From Silene latifolia (Eukaryota > Streptophyta > Magnoliopsida > Caryophyllales > Caryophyllaceae), in NCBI RefSeq assembly GCF_048544455.1, contig NC_133536.1, positions 22,818,152 to 22,882,151 on the forward strand: a stretch of DNA of 64,000 bases. Direction: 5' to 3'. The position numbers and the translations under genes are program-made. The notes beneath the pieces were generated by a model that worked only from the letters and a program-made list of their open reading frames with translations, did no database searches and was not told where the DNA came from. This document shows positions 1 through 10,406 of this stretch, in pieces; position 1 is the stretch's first letter; each line of letters starts with the position of its first letter.

Positions 1-10
1 GTTTCTAAGG

Positions 11-983
11 ATGTTGACCTGTCTACTTTACTCAAGAGAGGACGTGAGTAAACTCAACTCTCACGAAGTCATGCTCCTTGTGTCCTACCTTAACCTCCAC
101 CGCCGGAAACCGTTTTACTACAGTGCTCCTGGTATAGTGTGCTCTAGTCCGGGAGCGCATGGCACGATACGAGACCCAATTTGTTGCTTGGGGGCCATAG
201 TGACCCGCCTAGCTCGGGCCCGATCGACCGACTTTGAGGCCCCACCTCCCGAGGGGAATGAGTATGTTGAGGTTGTGCCCACCATGGACGCCCAATATCG
301 GCGTCGAACCGATGGTTGAGGAAGATGGATGATGGGTCGTATGCTTGGAGGGTGAGAGGTACTATGTGGATGGTGCTTCCGACCCACTCACCTCCCCCGT
401 TGTTGATCATTTGGCCGAGTGGGAGCCTTGTGGCATTCCTGACACCGAGCCCCGCCTTACCGATCGACCCTCGGATCCTCCCCGACTTACCCGAGCCCGT
501 CACTTTGTACATGAGGGACAAAGCGCAGGCACCTCCCCCACCTAGGGAGCGTCGTGGAGTTAGGCGACCTAGGGTAGACCCGGTTGTGTCCGAGCCCTCT
601 TACTCGCCCCCGACTCTTACCCTTACCACCCCTACCAAGATTCGTCGTACCCTACGGTGCATGACCCTAGGATGCGACCTCATGAGCTAGCTGAGCGGAT
701 CTCTTCTACTTTGGTGCTCCGCAACCTACACGAGATGACCCTTAATCGGGGCATCGGACCGATTTGGCACAAATTTGTATGGTGGAGAGGACCGGGAGTG
801 GATACGGGAGTGTTCCACGATTATGGGGTGGACCCGAGTTTCGGAGACCTCCGAGAGGAGACCGAGTTTGGCTACCTCGCGGACCGTGGGAGCCAACTCC
901 GGCATCACCGGGAGGGGACTACTCGGCGGCAGTTTTCCAGTGCGGGGAGTTCAGTGCGGTGTACTTCGGCGCGGTGGTGGTGA
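11..983 (+). pseudogene. Athila ORF1-like retrotransposon protein, decayed
   Basis: Several plus-strand reading-frame pieces (11-319, 316-690, 657-983) read as one broken protein. The piece around 180-310 (CLGAIVTRLA, then FEAP and VPTMD) and the piece around 335-360 (DGSYAWRV) match the minus-strand protein at 10730-11218 (SCGAIATRLA, FEASPEY, VPTMD, DGSLAWRVWGV). The stretch around 690-850 (LAERISSTLVLRNLHEM, then GVFHDYGVD) matches 10407-10676. It is therefore the same retroelement ORF, here split by frameshifts. The family resembles the Arabidopsis Athila ORF1 protein, whose role is poorly understood and possibly structural. The 5' part lies outside the window. It is not a host gene. Confidence 0.6.
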
Positions 984-1307
984 TGACATGGAGGAGGGTC
1001 CTCGTTCTTTGATCTTGGATGTTAGACTTATTTAGTTGATTTCTTAGATGTTAGACTTATTTAGTGGTGATGGACTTGTTTTGTTGTGTCGGATTTATTG
1101 CCTCTTCTTTAGATGTTGCTTTCGGTATTTGGTATCTTCTGTTGGATGATTGTATTTGGCCATAAGGCCGTTACTTGGTTAACGTATGGAGACGTGTTTC
1201 ATGTCACTTCAGGTAGAAATTAGTTATGTATTAAACCATTGTGAAGAATTGTTGCAGGTTGTAGTGATAGCCAAGTGATATCGACAAAACGCTCTCTGGC
1301 GGGCATC

Positions 1308-1422
1308 ACTCGACCGAGTATAGATTACTACTCGACCGAGTATAGCTCACTCGGCCGAGTATTCCTATACTCGACCGAGTAGAGCGTACTCGACCGAGTA
1401 GTCTTTCATACTCGGCCGATTA
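1308..1422. repeat. Palindrome array, ACTCGACCGAGT/ACTCGGCCGAGT type
   Basis: Six copies of a 12-base near-palindrome lie about 20 bases apart. Most read ACTCGACCGAGT; others read ACTCGGCCGAGT, a perfect palindrome. The same variants occur in the LTR of this element at 2945-3040. Confidence 0.85.
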
Positions 1423-1980
1423 TTGCGACTTCAGAGGGACATTGGAAATTTGTTATGAAAATTTCATAATTACGTGATAATTATGTGACAAAGCTTGTTA
1501 GATACTTATTGTACTATGTCATACTAAATGACGTCCCACAGATAGATCATAATTGTATCATGGAATTGTGATTGTTAGTATAAGCTATGAATTTATGAGT
1601 GTTTCGTTGTATAACATAGGTTGGTTACCAGGATCTTAAATTGTTTAGGGGTGGAATACCCTAGACATTAAATTATATGAAAAGTAACACTTTACTCATA
1701 CAACGTGGTAACTGTAAGAGTCTTATACATATGTATATGTTTGGTTACAATGATAATTGCTCCAATGAGATTACGCATAGAGTTGTTCTTTCTTATTTAT
1801 TCTATATATATATATTAATTGTCACGCTACAAGAATGTACATGTTGGCCGCTGAAATCATTGGTCTCTATAAGTCACAAATGTGTAAGGTCGTAAAACAA
1901 GCTGAGCTACATGAGTTTATAAGTAATGTCACCGTCTTGTGGTACGTTTTAGCGTTGGGTTTGGGAAAATGATTACTGGT

Positions 1981-2016
1981 GAACTTCGGGGACGAAGTTC
2001 TTTTAAGGAGGGAAGA
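1981..2016 (+). other. Hairpin plus polypurine tract-like module, upstream copy
   Basis: GAACTTCG and CGAAGTTC form a perfect 8-bp stem around a GGGA loop (1981-2000), followed by a purine-rich run (2001-2016). The same module precedes the LTR at 2798-2834, so this is a second copy about 0.8 kb upstream. Confidence 0.7.
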
Positions 2017-2797
2017 GTAATGTCGCGGAATTAAGTATTTAATTATGTAAAATATGTGTTTAGTTATACCTATGATTTTGGAATTACATGTATGTAGTTA
2101 ACATTCGGAATTTATGTTCATGTTTCCTTGAAGCAATAGCTATGTTGTATTCGGGTAATATAAAGGTTATACTATACACGGATGTCTCAACTCAAGTTTT
2201 ATGATAAGTATTTTATTTGTGAAATATGTATTTTATTTATGAGTAAGTATTTAATTTTATGAAATATTGGGAATTATATGTATGTTAGGTGTTCACATTC
2301 GGAGTTACTGGATTACAATTATGTTTTCTTTAAGCCGCATCTATGTTGTATGTAAATAATATGAAAATTATATGGTGCATGGGTGTCAAGTATCATGAAG
2401 ATTCGGTTCAGTTGATGATAATTGGTATACGTGCTCGGAATGTGGTGATTGTGTACTTAGGTATCTTATAAGGGTGTATCGCTTTGCTTTTGTATATTTA
2501 ATATAAGCGTACGGAACGTGGTAGTTTACATTTGGGTATGGTTTCTTACATTGTGTAAAGCGTTTCAATTGCATACTTGTGTAAGTATAGAGTTGAATGC
2601 TGTTTTGACTAATCTCCGTATGTATATGTGTAAGTTGTGAGTAGCATTGTTTGGGAAGGTAGCGGTGATAAGCGATTGTTGTTGAATAAGATGGCTTGTT
2701 GTTGAATAAGATGGCTGATGATAATTGATGGATAGTGTGAATTTATGTACCTTTGGGTAGGTGGTTAAGGCCATGGTACCTTTGTGTCGTACGGGCT

Positions 2798-2834
2798 GAA
2801 CTTCGGGGACGAAGTTCTTTTAAGGGGGGAAGAT
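2798..2834 (+). other. 3' polypurine tract with hairpin
   Basis: The GAACTTCG-GGGA-CGAAGTTC hairpin (2798-2817) is followed by a purine run (about 2822-2833) that abuts the TGTAACAC start of the LTR. This is the position expected for the polypurine tract that primes plus-strand synthesis in LTR retrotransposons. Confidence 0.8.
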
Positions 2835-2944
2835 TGTAACACTCGGGAATTGTAGGAACGTTGTTGACCGATCTTGTTGACCAAACAGACCTTAGGGATG
2901 ATTGGGTGAGGGATCAGACCGGTAATAGGGGCGTATAGGTTAGT

Positions 2945-3040
2945 TACTCGACCTAGCGGAGGCCACTCGGCCGAGTATCACCAATACTCGACCGAGTGGA
3001 GTCTACTCGGCCGAGTATTCCTATACTCGACCGAGTATGG
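2945..3040. repeat. Palindrome array in the U3 region of the left LTR
   Basis: Five copies alternate between ACTCGACCGAGT and ACTCGGCCGAGT; the first is degenerate. The array lies at LTR positions 111-206 and ends about 20 bases before the TATA box at 3059. Confidence 0.85.
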
Positions 3041-3058
3041 CTGCTGTCGACGCGTTAT

Positions 3059-3065
3059 TATAAAT
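3059..3065 (+). promoter_or_regulatory. LTR TATA box
   Basis: TATAAAT lies just downstream of the palindrome array in the LTR and fits a Pol II core promoter for the retroelement. It is predicted from sequence only. Confidence 0.6.
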
Positions 3066-4176
3066 GCGAGTTCGCGAGATTCATTTCTATTTTCTCATTT
3101 CCTCGACAGTTTCTCTTTCTCTAACCCTAGAACATCTCCCTACTCTATCACTCCATAGCCTCATACCTAAAAGGGATTAGCTTAAAACCCTACCATGGGA
3201 ATGTCGGGATTCGCGGAGCAAGGAGGACGTGGGTGGTGGTTGTTTATGTCGTCACCGATGTGCAAGGTTAGGTAAGTTGCTGCCTTGTGTCCTTTTGATT
3301 GATTCTTTGAGTATAGTCGTGTAATAGGACATGGTTATTATTGTTAGGGTGCTTATTGGAGTCGTGCGCGGCTGTAGTTGGAAGCCTTTCATGCTTTGCG
3401 ATGAGGTAGGGTCTCCCTACTCAGTCTACTGTTAACTGATTTGAGATTATGATTGTATTGTGATTCATGGTTATCCGCTGATCATCGGAGTATAGTGGTT
3501 GTGGTAATGATGGCGTTGTCATGTGACAGCTGCGATGCTGTGATTGGGATTGTGGTGGAGTCACTTGCGGGAGTGGCTTCACACCCTAGTTCGCCCTCCG
3601 TGGAACCCGCCACGGGAGGGGATGTGCACATTAAGGGACAGGGACTGTTAGTCGCTCGTTGAGGAGCCGGACTAGGTGGGGATGGGCTGCGGTCACCCAT
3701 CAAGGCAAGGATTACCTATTGCGATGGGTAATCTGGCAGGGCTACACACTTCGTGTGTAGTCGGTGTTTGTACGAGGTGATGAGTGTGGGATAGTGGATG
3801 ATCAGCTATTTACTTTATTGTCTTATCTTATATTTGATTAGTCAAGATCTTGACCCCGTGTTGTTTTGTGGTATCTGCGGTGATCCATTCGGGGATGGTG
3901 AGCGGTTGGTTTAGCGGTATTGTTGATTACTGCTTCTGCTGGGATTGGAGGGATCGAGTCATCACGCTCGGGTCTAGAGTTGTAGAATCACAAGTGTTGT
4001 AATTGAAATTTATTCTAGAGACTTGAATAAAATGGTATTGTGACAGATATTCTATTAATGTAATATTGTCCTTGTATTGTCTAATTTGATCTACTTCCTC
4101 GGGAAACCGAGATGGTGACACCGTCATACACTGGAATGGTCCTTGGTAAGGCGTTCTGGTGTGCGGGGGTGTTACA

Positions 4177-4400
4177 GACATAGCAAGAAGTACTCGATCG
4201 AGTGGTTTATAACCACTCGATCGAGTGGTTTGGCGTTAGTTTGCTCGATCGAGTGGTTTATTTCCACTCGATCGAGTGGTTTGTCCTTCTTTAGACTTTT
4301 TCCGCCTAATTTTCGTATGGGCTTTTGTAATTAGTCCATAGGTTAGATTAGGAAGGGATTTTCGTATGTAAAGAGAAGGGGGACTGCGTAACTTCTCTTC

Positions 4401-4446
<46 letters not shown>

Positions 4447-5282
4447 CACTTTTACACTAGACTTTGCTACTGTTGATTGGATTTTGCTTTCTTTCTACTC
4501 TTTTGCTACTCAGATTCGGATTTGTATTGGTACTATCATTCTTCTTTAATCTCTTAATCTCGATTATTGCTTTATTTCCTTCTCTCCTTTGTTGTTATCA
4601 TAATTGTTTTAATTCGATCTTTATTAGTTTTGTTATTATGTTTAGCTTCAATTATCTATTTGTTATTATTGTTAGTTCAATGATGATGCGTAGCTAATTC
4701 CTCTCTGCTAAGACTTTAGGGGATCCATAATTATGAAAGGAAAGTAATCGAATCGTAGGGTTAATGCTGGTATACTCTTTGTTGTTAACTGCTGCAATTA
4801 ATTGTATCTCTTTAATTGAGTCGACGCAATTAGGCATTTATATCTTAGTGACCCTTGACCTGGACCGAAAGGTTGGAAAAGGCGAGACTAGTAGCGAATA
4901 TTAGAGCATTATAGTTAGGGCGAAAGCTAAACTATTTGTGCTTTAGGGCGAATTGAGACCAAAAGGAGATATTCACCGCTCCTCAGACCGTATCTGCATT
5001 GACCTGAGACCTAGATTACTTGACTGAATGATTATGGTGAACTGTCTGTCTTAGCTGTTCCCTCTACTTGATTTATCTTATTTCTCTTATTTTCTCTTCC
5101 TTATCCTTACCATTAGTTTAGAATCAATCAATTAAAAAAACCCCAATTTGGTTACCTTGACAGACTTAGACGAGGTTGACATTTTCCCATCTCCCTGTGG
5201 ATTCGACCCGACTTCCCTAGCTATATTAGTTAGAGCCAGTTGGTTATTTTTGATAGGTATACGACTGCCCTGTCGGGTATAT
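4177..5282 (+). mobile_element. Truncated Athila/Tat-type LTR fragment
   Basis: The order of blocks matches the LTR at 14101-15580: a palindrome array (4190-4285, ending in TCGAGTGGTTT), the AGCTAATTCCT block (about 4693), the GACCTGGACCGAAAGGTTGG block (about 4857), the AGTTAGGGCGAAAGCTAA block (about 4913), and a CTCCCTGTGGATTCGACCC block (about 5189). The 5' part is missing; the left edge abuts the LTR ending at 4176. The right edge runs into the minus-strand gypsy pol remnant near 5282. It is an old copy, clearly diverged from the 14-20 kb element. Confidence 0.75.
4405..4443. repeat. (CT)n microsatellite
   Basis: This is an uninterrupted CT dinucleotide run of about 19 units inside the truncated Athila-type LTR. 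Confidence 0.95.
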
Positions 5283-7096
5283 ACTTCAAAGTTCTCACAG
5301 CCCTCAAGTAAAGCTAGGATAGGAGCTGTGGTCAAACGCTCCTTTAAGGTCTGGAACGCCGTCTCACAACTCTCATCCCATCAAAATCTGATCTCTTTCC
5401 TCATCAAGGCTGTCATAGGTCTCACGATCGTAGAAAAGTTCTTCACGAACCTTTTGTAGTAACCAGCTAGACCCAAGAAACTCCGAATCTCAGCAACATT
5501 CTTCGGTGATTCCCACTTGGTCACTGCCTCAATCTCGCTAGGATCCACTGACACGCCCTTTTTAGATATCACATGACCCAGAAAACCACTTCCTCTAACC
5601 AAAACTCGCACTTGGATAGCTTGGCATAAAGTTGATTGTCTCGCAAGGTTTGCAAAACTAATCTCAGATGCTCTTCATGCTCTTCCTTAGTCTTAGAGTA
5701 GACTAAGATGTCATCAATAAAGACGACCACAAACTTGTCCAAGAACGGACCAAAAACCCGGTTCATCAGATCCATGAAGCTGTTGGTGCATTCGTCAAAC
5801 CAAAAGGCATCACTACAGACTCATAGTGACCATAACGAGACCGGAAAGTTGTCTTAGGAATATCCTCATCTGCTATCCTCAACTGGTGATAACCCGTCCT
5901 CAAATCAATCTTAGAGAACACCCCTGCACCACTCAGCTGGTCAAAAAGATCATCAATCCTTGGCAAAGGATACTTATTCTTCACCGTGACACGATACAGC
6001 TCTCTGTAGTCGATGCATAACCCCATGGTGACATATTAGGCCAGATATACCCCTTATCTAATAGATCATGTAACTGTTTCTTCAACTCTTCCAGTTCTTT
6101 AGGTGCCATACGGTACGGTGCTTTGGATATAAGACTTGTTCCCGGTTTAAGCAACACATTGAAGTCGATATCTCTTTTAGGTGGTAACCCCGGTATCTCA
6201 TCTGGAAACACATCACTAAACTCTCCAACCACATATATATCAGATGCAGTCAGCTGCTCCGCGCGCCGATCTCTCACTTGGCAAAGAATCAAGGGGCATT
6301 TCTTCCTTAAACATGACTTTAAGATCATTACAGCGATGAACTTACACTTTGGCCTTACTACAAACCCCTTATAAGACACCCTGACACCCTTAGGACTCTT
6401 CAAAGACACTTTATTTTGTCGGCAATCTATCCTAGCATTATACTTACCTAACCAATTCATCCCGACGATAACCTCAAAACCATCCATAGGAAACTCTAAC
6501 AAGTTGACCGTTAAGTCTACCCCTCCAACCAACATGGACACATCTCTAAACAACTTAACACAAGACACCGACTCTCCCAAAGGTATAAACACATCATCTA
6601 TTACAAGCTCAAACTCCCCCAAACCCATAGCCAAGGCATGACCCCTTGATGCAAAAGAATGGGTTGCCCCTGAATCAAACCAAAACAAAAGACAGTGTAC
6701 TATGAACGAGAAAGGTACCGGTAACTATATGAGCATCATTCTCAGCTTCCTACTTGCCCATCATGAAGAGCTTCCCGCTGCTTTTCTGACCTCCGCCCTG
6801 GACCGAGGTGTTAGAAGTAGTCGGCTTAGCTGCCGAATTCTGAGTCACACTGTTGTTCGGGCGCTGATAAGATCCTCCACTGTTACGGTTGAAGCCGCTA
6901 TTGTTGTTGTTCTGCCCTCCATGGTTACCCCGAGACCTAGATGGCCTGTTGCTAGCAAAGCTCTGGCTCGGAGTTTGAGAGAAACTCCCCTGGTAAGCTC
7001 CTGAAACCCCTCCAACTTTGATACTGGTGCAATCGTACCTCTTGTGGCCTATTCCCCCACAGTTTTAGCAAGTGAGATTGGAGTTGTCACTAACAC
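5283..7096 (-). pseudogene. Ty3/gypsy gag-pol remnant (zinc knuckle, protease, RT)
   Basis: Read on the minus strand, this fragment holds in order: a gag CCHC zinc knuckle at 7027-7071 (CGGIGHKRYDC, with an in-frame stop inside it), an aspartic protease (FDSGATHSF, about 6640-6690), the linker to reverse transcriptase (PYRMAPKELEELKKQL, about 6100), and RT motifs ([13 protein letters not shown] about 5900, FIDDILVYS about 5720, then GLAGYYKRFVKNFS about 5460). It ends at the start of RNase H (APILALLEGCENFEVYT, about 5290) where it joins the Athila-type LTR fragment. Frames change at about 5770, 5600 and 5380, and most of RNase H and all of integrase are missing. It resembles chromovirus (Tekay/Del-like) pol. 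It is a dead fragment. Confidence 0.9.
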
Positions 7097-7648
7097 TCTG
7101 ATACGTATTGAGCGCAAATGAAAAAGAATAAAAAGGATATTTGTTTCGATATCTTGTGAAGAGATCGAACCAATGGGATATTTGTTTCAAGATCAATAAT
7201 AATCTTGAAAACAATTGGATATTTGCTCGGGTTAGACGTATAACTCGAACAATGGTGAACTATAATCAAGACCTATTGATTATAACTCGGGAATTCGATT
7301 AAGAACACATCTTAAAACGAACCATGTTTGTTCTGTATGCAAGAAAACGAGTTTTGTGAAACTCACAAGTTTTTTTCTAATTCTCAAATTGTTGGATTCA
7401 TCGATCTTACAAATGAGAGAAATTGGACAATAAATAGGCTGATTCACAAGCGTAACCTTGGGCTCCAAGGCGAAAATTAAATGCTACAATTAATGCTCTT
7501 ATTGGAAATTACAAATAATAATTAGAAGGCTTAGGATTCTTAGGTGCATCGAACAAAGCCTTCGACACATTCTTGCTGATCCGTGCACCTGTTCGAACAA
7601 CAACATCGAACAAGGCCTGACATATCCGACTTGATGCGTAGTTATTAA
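7097..7648. other. Unassigned LTR-like sequence left of the nested elements
   Basis: AT-rich, non-coding sequence beginning TGATACGTATTGAGCG right after the gag remnant. It has short internal near-repeats (GGATATTTGTTTC twice). It forms the left flank of the 7649-21931 insertion and ends in the target duplication ATTAA (7644-7648). It is probably an older LTR, but I could not pair it with a second copy. Confidence 0.4.
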
Positions 7649-8937
7649 TGTAACACCCCCATATCCAGAGGAGCCTTAACTAGGCCTTCCTTAGCATATA
7701 AGGGCATTACCATCTTAGTTGCCCGAGGACAGTAATAATCAAATGTCGATAAAAGAACTATTTTGTTATATTACAACTGATTTAAAACCAACTGATGATA
7801 CAAACGATACAACCCAAAGACTACTCGCTATAACTATCAAAACTCGTGAAGACTCATCCCAGCCCGGACTCCAGCTATCAACGACATCAACACCTGCTAA
7901 GACAGATTGCTCACCATAAGGGATCATGGCAGACACACAAAACAAAAAGAGAACCACACAAGGTCAGTACTGAGATGAAACACAACAAAGCCAACAACAA
8001 CTAACAACTCAATGTAACACAATCAGCCACACACAAGCACACCCACACCGATCAATCTCCGTCACCGACTGTCCACTGGACCAGCCCTGCCAGTGGGGGA
8101 CCGCAGCCATACCCACCAAATCCCCGCTCATCATACCGAGCGATAACCCTGTCCCATTAATGTGCACATCCCCTTCCGTGGCGGGTTCCACGAAGGGCGA
8201 AACTAGGGCGTGAAGCCACTCCCGCAAGTGACTCCACTCAGCCGAGAACACATCTCGAGAACCATAGACAAACAATCACAATCACAATATCAACAACCGT
8301 CTGAATCTATCAACAAGACACAACAACCGCAATACAACCACAACAACCGACACACTAGACCATCTACAGAAACTGAGTAGGCGAACCTACCTTTAAGCAA
8401 CTGCAACCAATCCATGCCAACATATGACATATCCAGAAACCAAGCAAAGCCTATAAGCGCAACACGATCACCTATTACTATCAAGCAAACCCAAACTTTA
8501 AAGACAAAGGTACGAATGATGATGATGACATACCTAAAAAGAGAAACCCGACAAAAGACCGCTACCCGACTCAAGCTACGCTCTCCTAAGGCACAAGGAC
8601 CTTCAAGGGGCTTCCATGGAGGTTTTATGGTGAAGGGAAGGGAAAGGGGCGACTAGAGGATAGAAGGAATGAGGCGGAAATGACTTGCGGATTTAACAAA
8701 ACGCGATTAAAAACCCTCGCTGAAAACTCGATACTCGATCGAGTACCACACACACTCGATCGAGTGGCCCCCTACTCGATCGAGTAACCTAGCTACTCGA
8801 TCGAGTAGCCTCTACTCTATCGAGTACCACTCTTAACACGTAACCCAAGATAGTTTTGGCACGCACTTCTAAGACTATTCCCGCTCCCAAGGTCAGTCAA
8901 CGATGGTCAAAGGGTCTCTAAAAGGGCGGGTATTACA
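7649..8937 (-). repeat. 3' LTR of the outer element
   Basis: In plus orientation it runs TGTAACACCCCC...GGTATTACA and is 1289 bp, the same length as the partner at 20643-21931. It contains a five-copy palindrome array (8730-8826) and the LTR block conserved with 3550-3650 (about 8130-8250). Confidence 0.92.
8730..8826. repeat. Palindrome array in outer 3' LTR
   Basis: Five copies, four of them ACTCGATCGAGT and one ACTCTATCGAGT. In the sense direction of the LTR they lie near positions 110-210, the same place as in the LTR at 2835-4176. Confidence 0.9.
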
Positions 8938-8975
8938 GTCTTCCCCCCTTAAAAAGAACTTCGTCCCCGAAGTTC
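8938..8975 (-). other. Polypurine tract and hairpin of the outer element
   Basis: Read on the minus strand, the hairpin GAACTTCG-GGGA-CGAAGTTC (8956-8975) is followed by a purine run (8940-8950) that abuts the LTR. A second copy of the same module lies at 9508-9542. Confidence 0.8.
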
Positions 8976-9507
8976 AACTCACCTAACTCAACGCACAAGA
9001 CACGACATCACTATTCTTTCGGCACAAATCACCTACTTCCCTGAAACACCATCCCACATGTCATCATTATCTAACGCTCTATTCATATCGACTCTTACAG
9101 CTATCATATAAACATCATCATTATCAATTGTCACTTTATATGTCTACATCCACCCTTACAAACTATTATATATAAAACATCAACCTCGCAATGCGTACCA
9201 GCACAAACGACGATCACCCATCATATGGTAACAACTATCGACCAGAAACATATCCCGTAACAACTTCATATTGTACAACCAACACCACCACGTTACTCGA
9301 CAACGCGATTCTATTACGACACATTGCACCACAACTATCTCTTTATGACATACTATCACATTCACTTCAATAAACTAAAGTAACCACTTACACTTCATAT
9401 AAGCAATGTGATCAAAGTACTAGAAAATTTTGTAATTGAACAACAAAACACTATAAACGCACAACAACATAATTTCAAAATCAAACTTTTTATTTTGCGA
9501 CGTTACT

Positions 9508-9542
9508 CTTCCCCTCTAAAAGGAACTTCGTCCCCGAAGTTC
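9508..9542 (-). other. Second hairpin plus purine-run module of the outer element
   Basis: The same perfect 8-bp stem and four-base loop (9523-9542), with a purine run on the minus strand (9508-9522), lies about 0.57 kb upstream of the true polypurine tract. The left element has the same doubled arrangement (1981 and 2798). Confidence 0.7.
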
Positions 9543-9954
9543 ACCACCAAAATTACCACACATATAACCTATTACTTGTATCACAGCATAAATTAGACCC
9601 ATATTATTTACTATGGACATTACTCACTAAGCCTATACTTGCTAAATTAGAAATCATACATAAACCACCGGAATAACTAGCCGACGTCGATACAGCACGT
9701 TAATATCGTATGCACAAGCGTATGAAAGATGTAACTCCGATGAATAGATCATAATATGGCATTAAAGCAACAAGAAACCATCACCACTTCACTATTTGTG
9801 ACGAAAATGTATATAAAACTCAAGCACGACTTCTAACATATGAAATTAACGGTTCAAAGGTGTTACTACGCACTAATAACCACGTTAAACATCATACTTG
9901 TAATTATAAAACAATTGAACACTTTTAATTTTCGAAAACCTCCTGTAACAGTGC

Positions 9955-10107
9955 TACTCGATCGAGTATGTAAGGGTACTCGATCGAGTGCCATGCTACT
10001 CGATCGAGTGTCTTGGCTACTCGATCGAGTAGCCCGAGATCAGAATGCATCAAACCTGCCATACCTGTAGCTACTCGATCGAGTATAGGGGTTCTCTGTC
10101 GAGTACC
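9955..10107. repeat. Palindrome array in outer element 3' interior
   Basis: Five ACTCGATCGAGT copies and one degenerate copy lie in the non-coding stretch between the ORF1 remnant and the polypurine tract. Confidence 0.88.
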
Positions 10108-10406
10108 TACAGGTCAAATGCCTTATAAAACCTATCATAAGCTAACACATATATACATAACTGTCTCGTAACTTGAGTCGGGATGACTCCCCGACTCCCA
10201 ACATCCTGCAACAAGGTCAACTATCAAATCCGGCCTTATGGCCAACAATACAAGTCCATAAACCAAGTTTCAACGAAAACAACTACCAACATCTAACAAC
10301 ACTACCGACATCTAAAACCAACATCCATAAACAGAGATAGAAACGAGGAGTATCACTCCTCCTGCTGCTGCTACTCAACCATCACCTCATCATCACCACC
10401 ACCACC

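Larger units (their letters stand above)
1021..2834 (+). other. Non-coding 3' internal region of the left LTR retrotransposon
   Basis: No convincing coding sequence is seen between the ORF1 remnant and the LTR that begins at 2835. The stretch contains a palindrome array (1308-1422) and two copies of a hairpin plus purine-run module (1981-2016 and 2798-2834). No integrase or reverse transcriptase is present, so this part of the element cannot supply its own polymerase. Confidence 0.6.
2835..4176 (+). mobile_element. 3' LTR of a gypsy-type retrotransposon
   Basis: The sequence begins TGTAACACTC directly after a polypurine tract and ends GGTGTTACA, so the 1342-bp unit has TGTAACA...TGTTACA ends. 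A palindrome array (2945-3040) lies just upstream of a TATA box (TATAAAT at 3059-3065), as expected of a U3 promoter. A block at about 3550-3650 is conserved, inverted, in the LTRs at 7649-8937 and 20643-21931. The partner 5' LTR is outside the window. Downstream it abuts an Athila-type LTR fragment. Confidence 0.85.
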
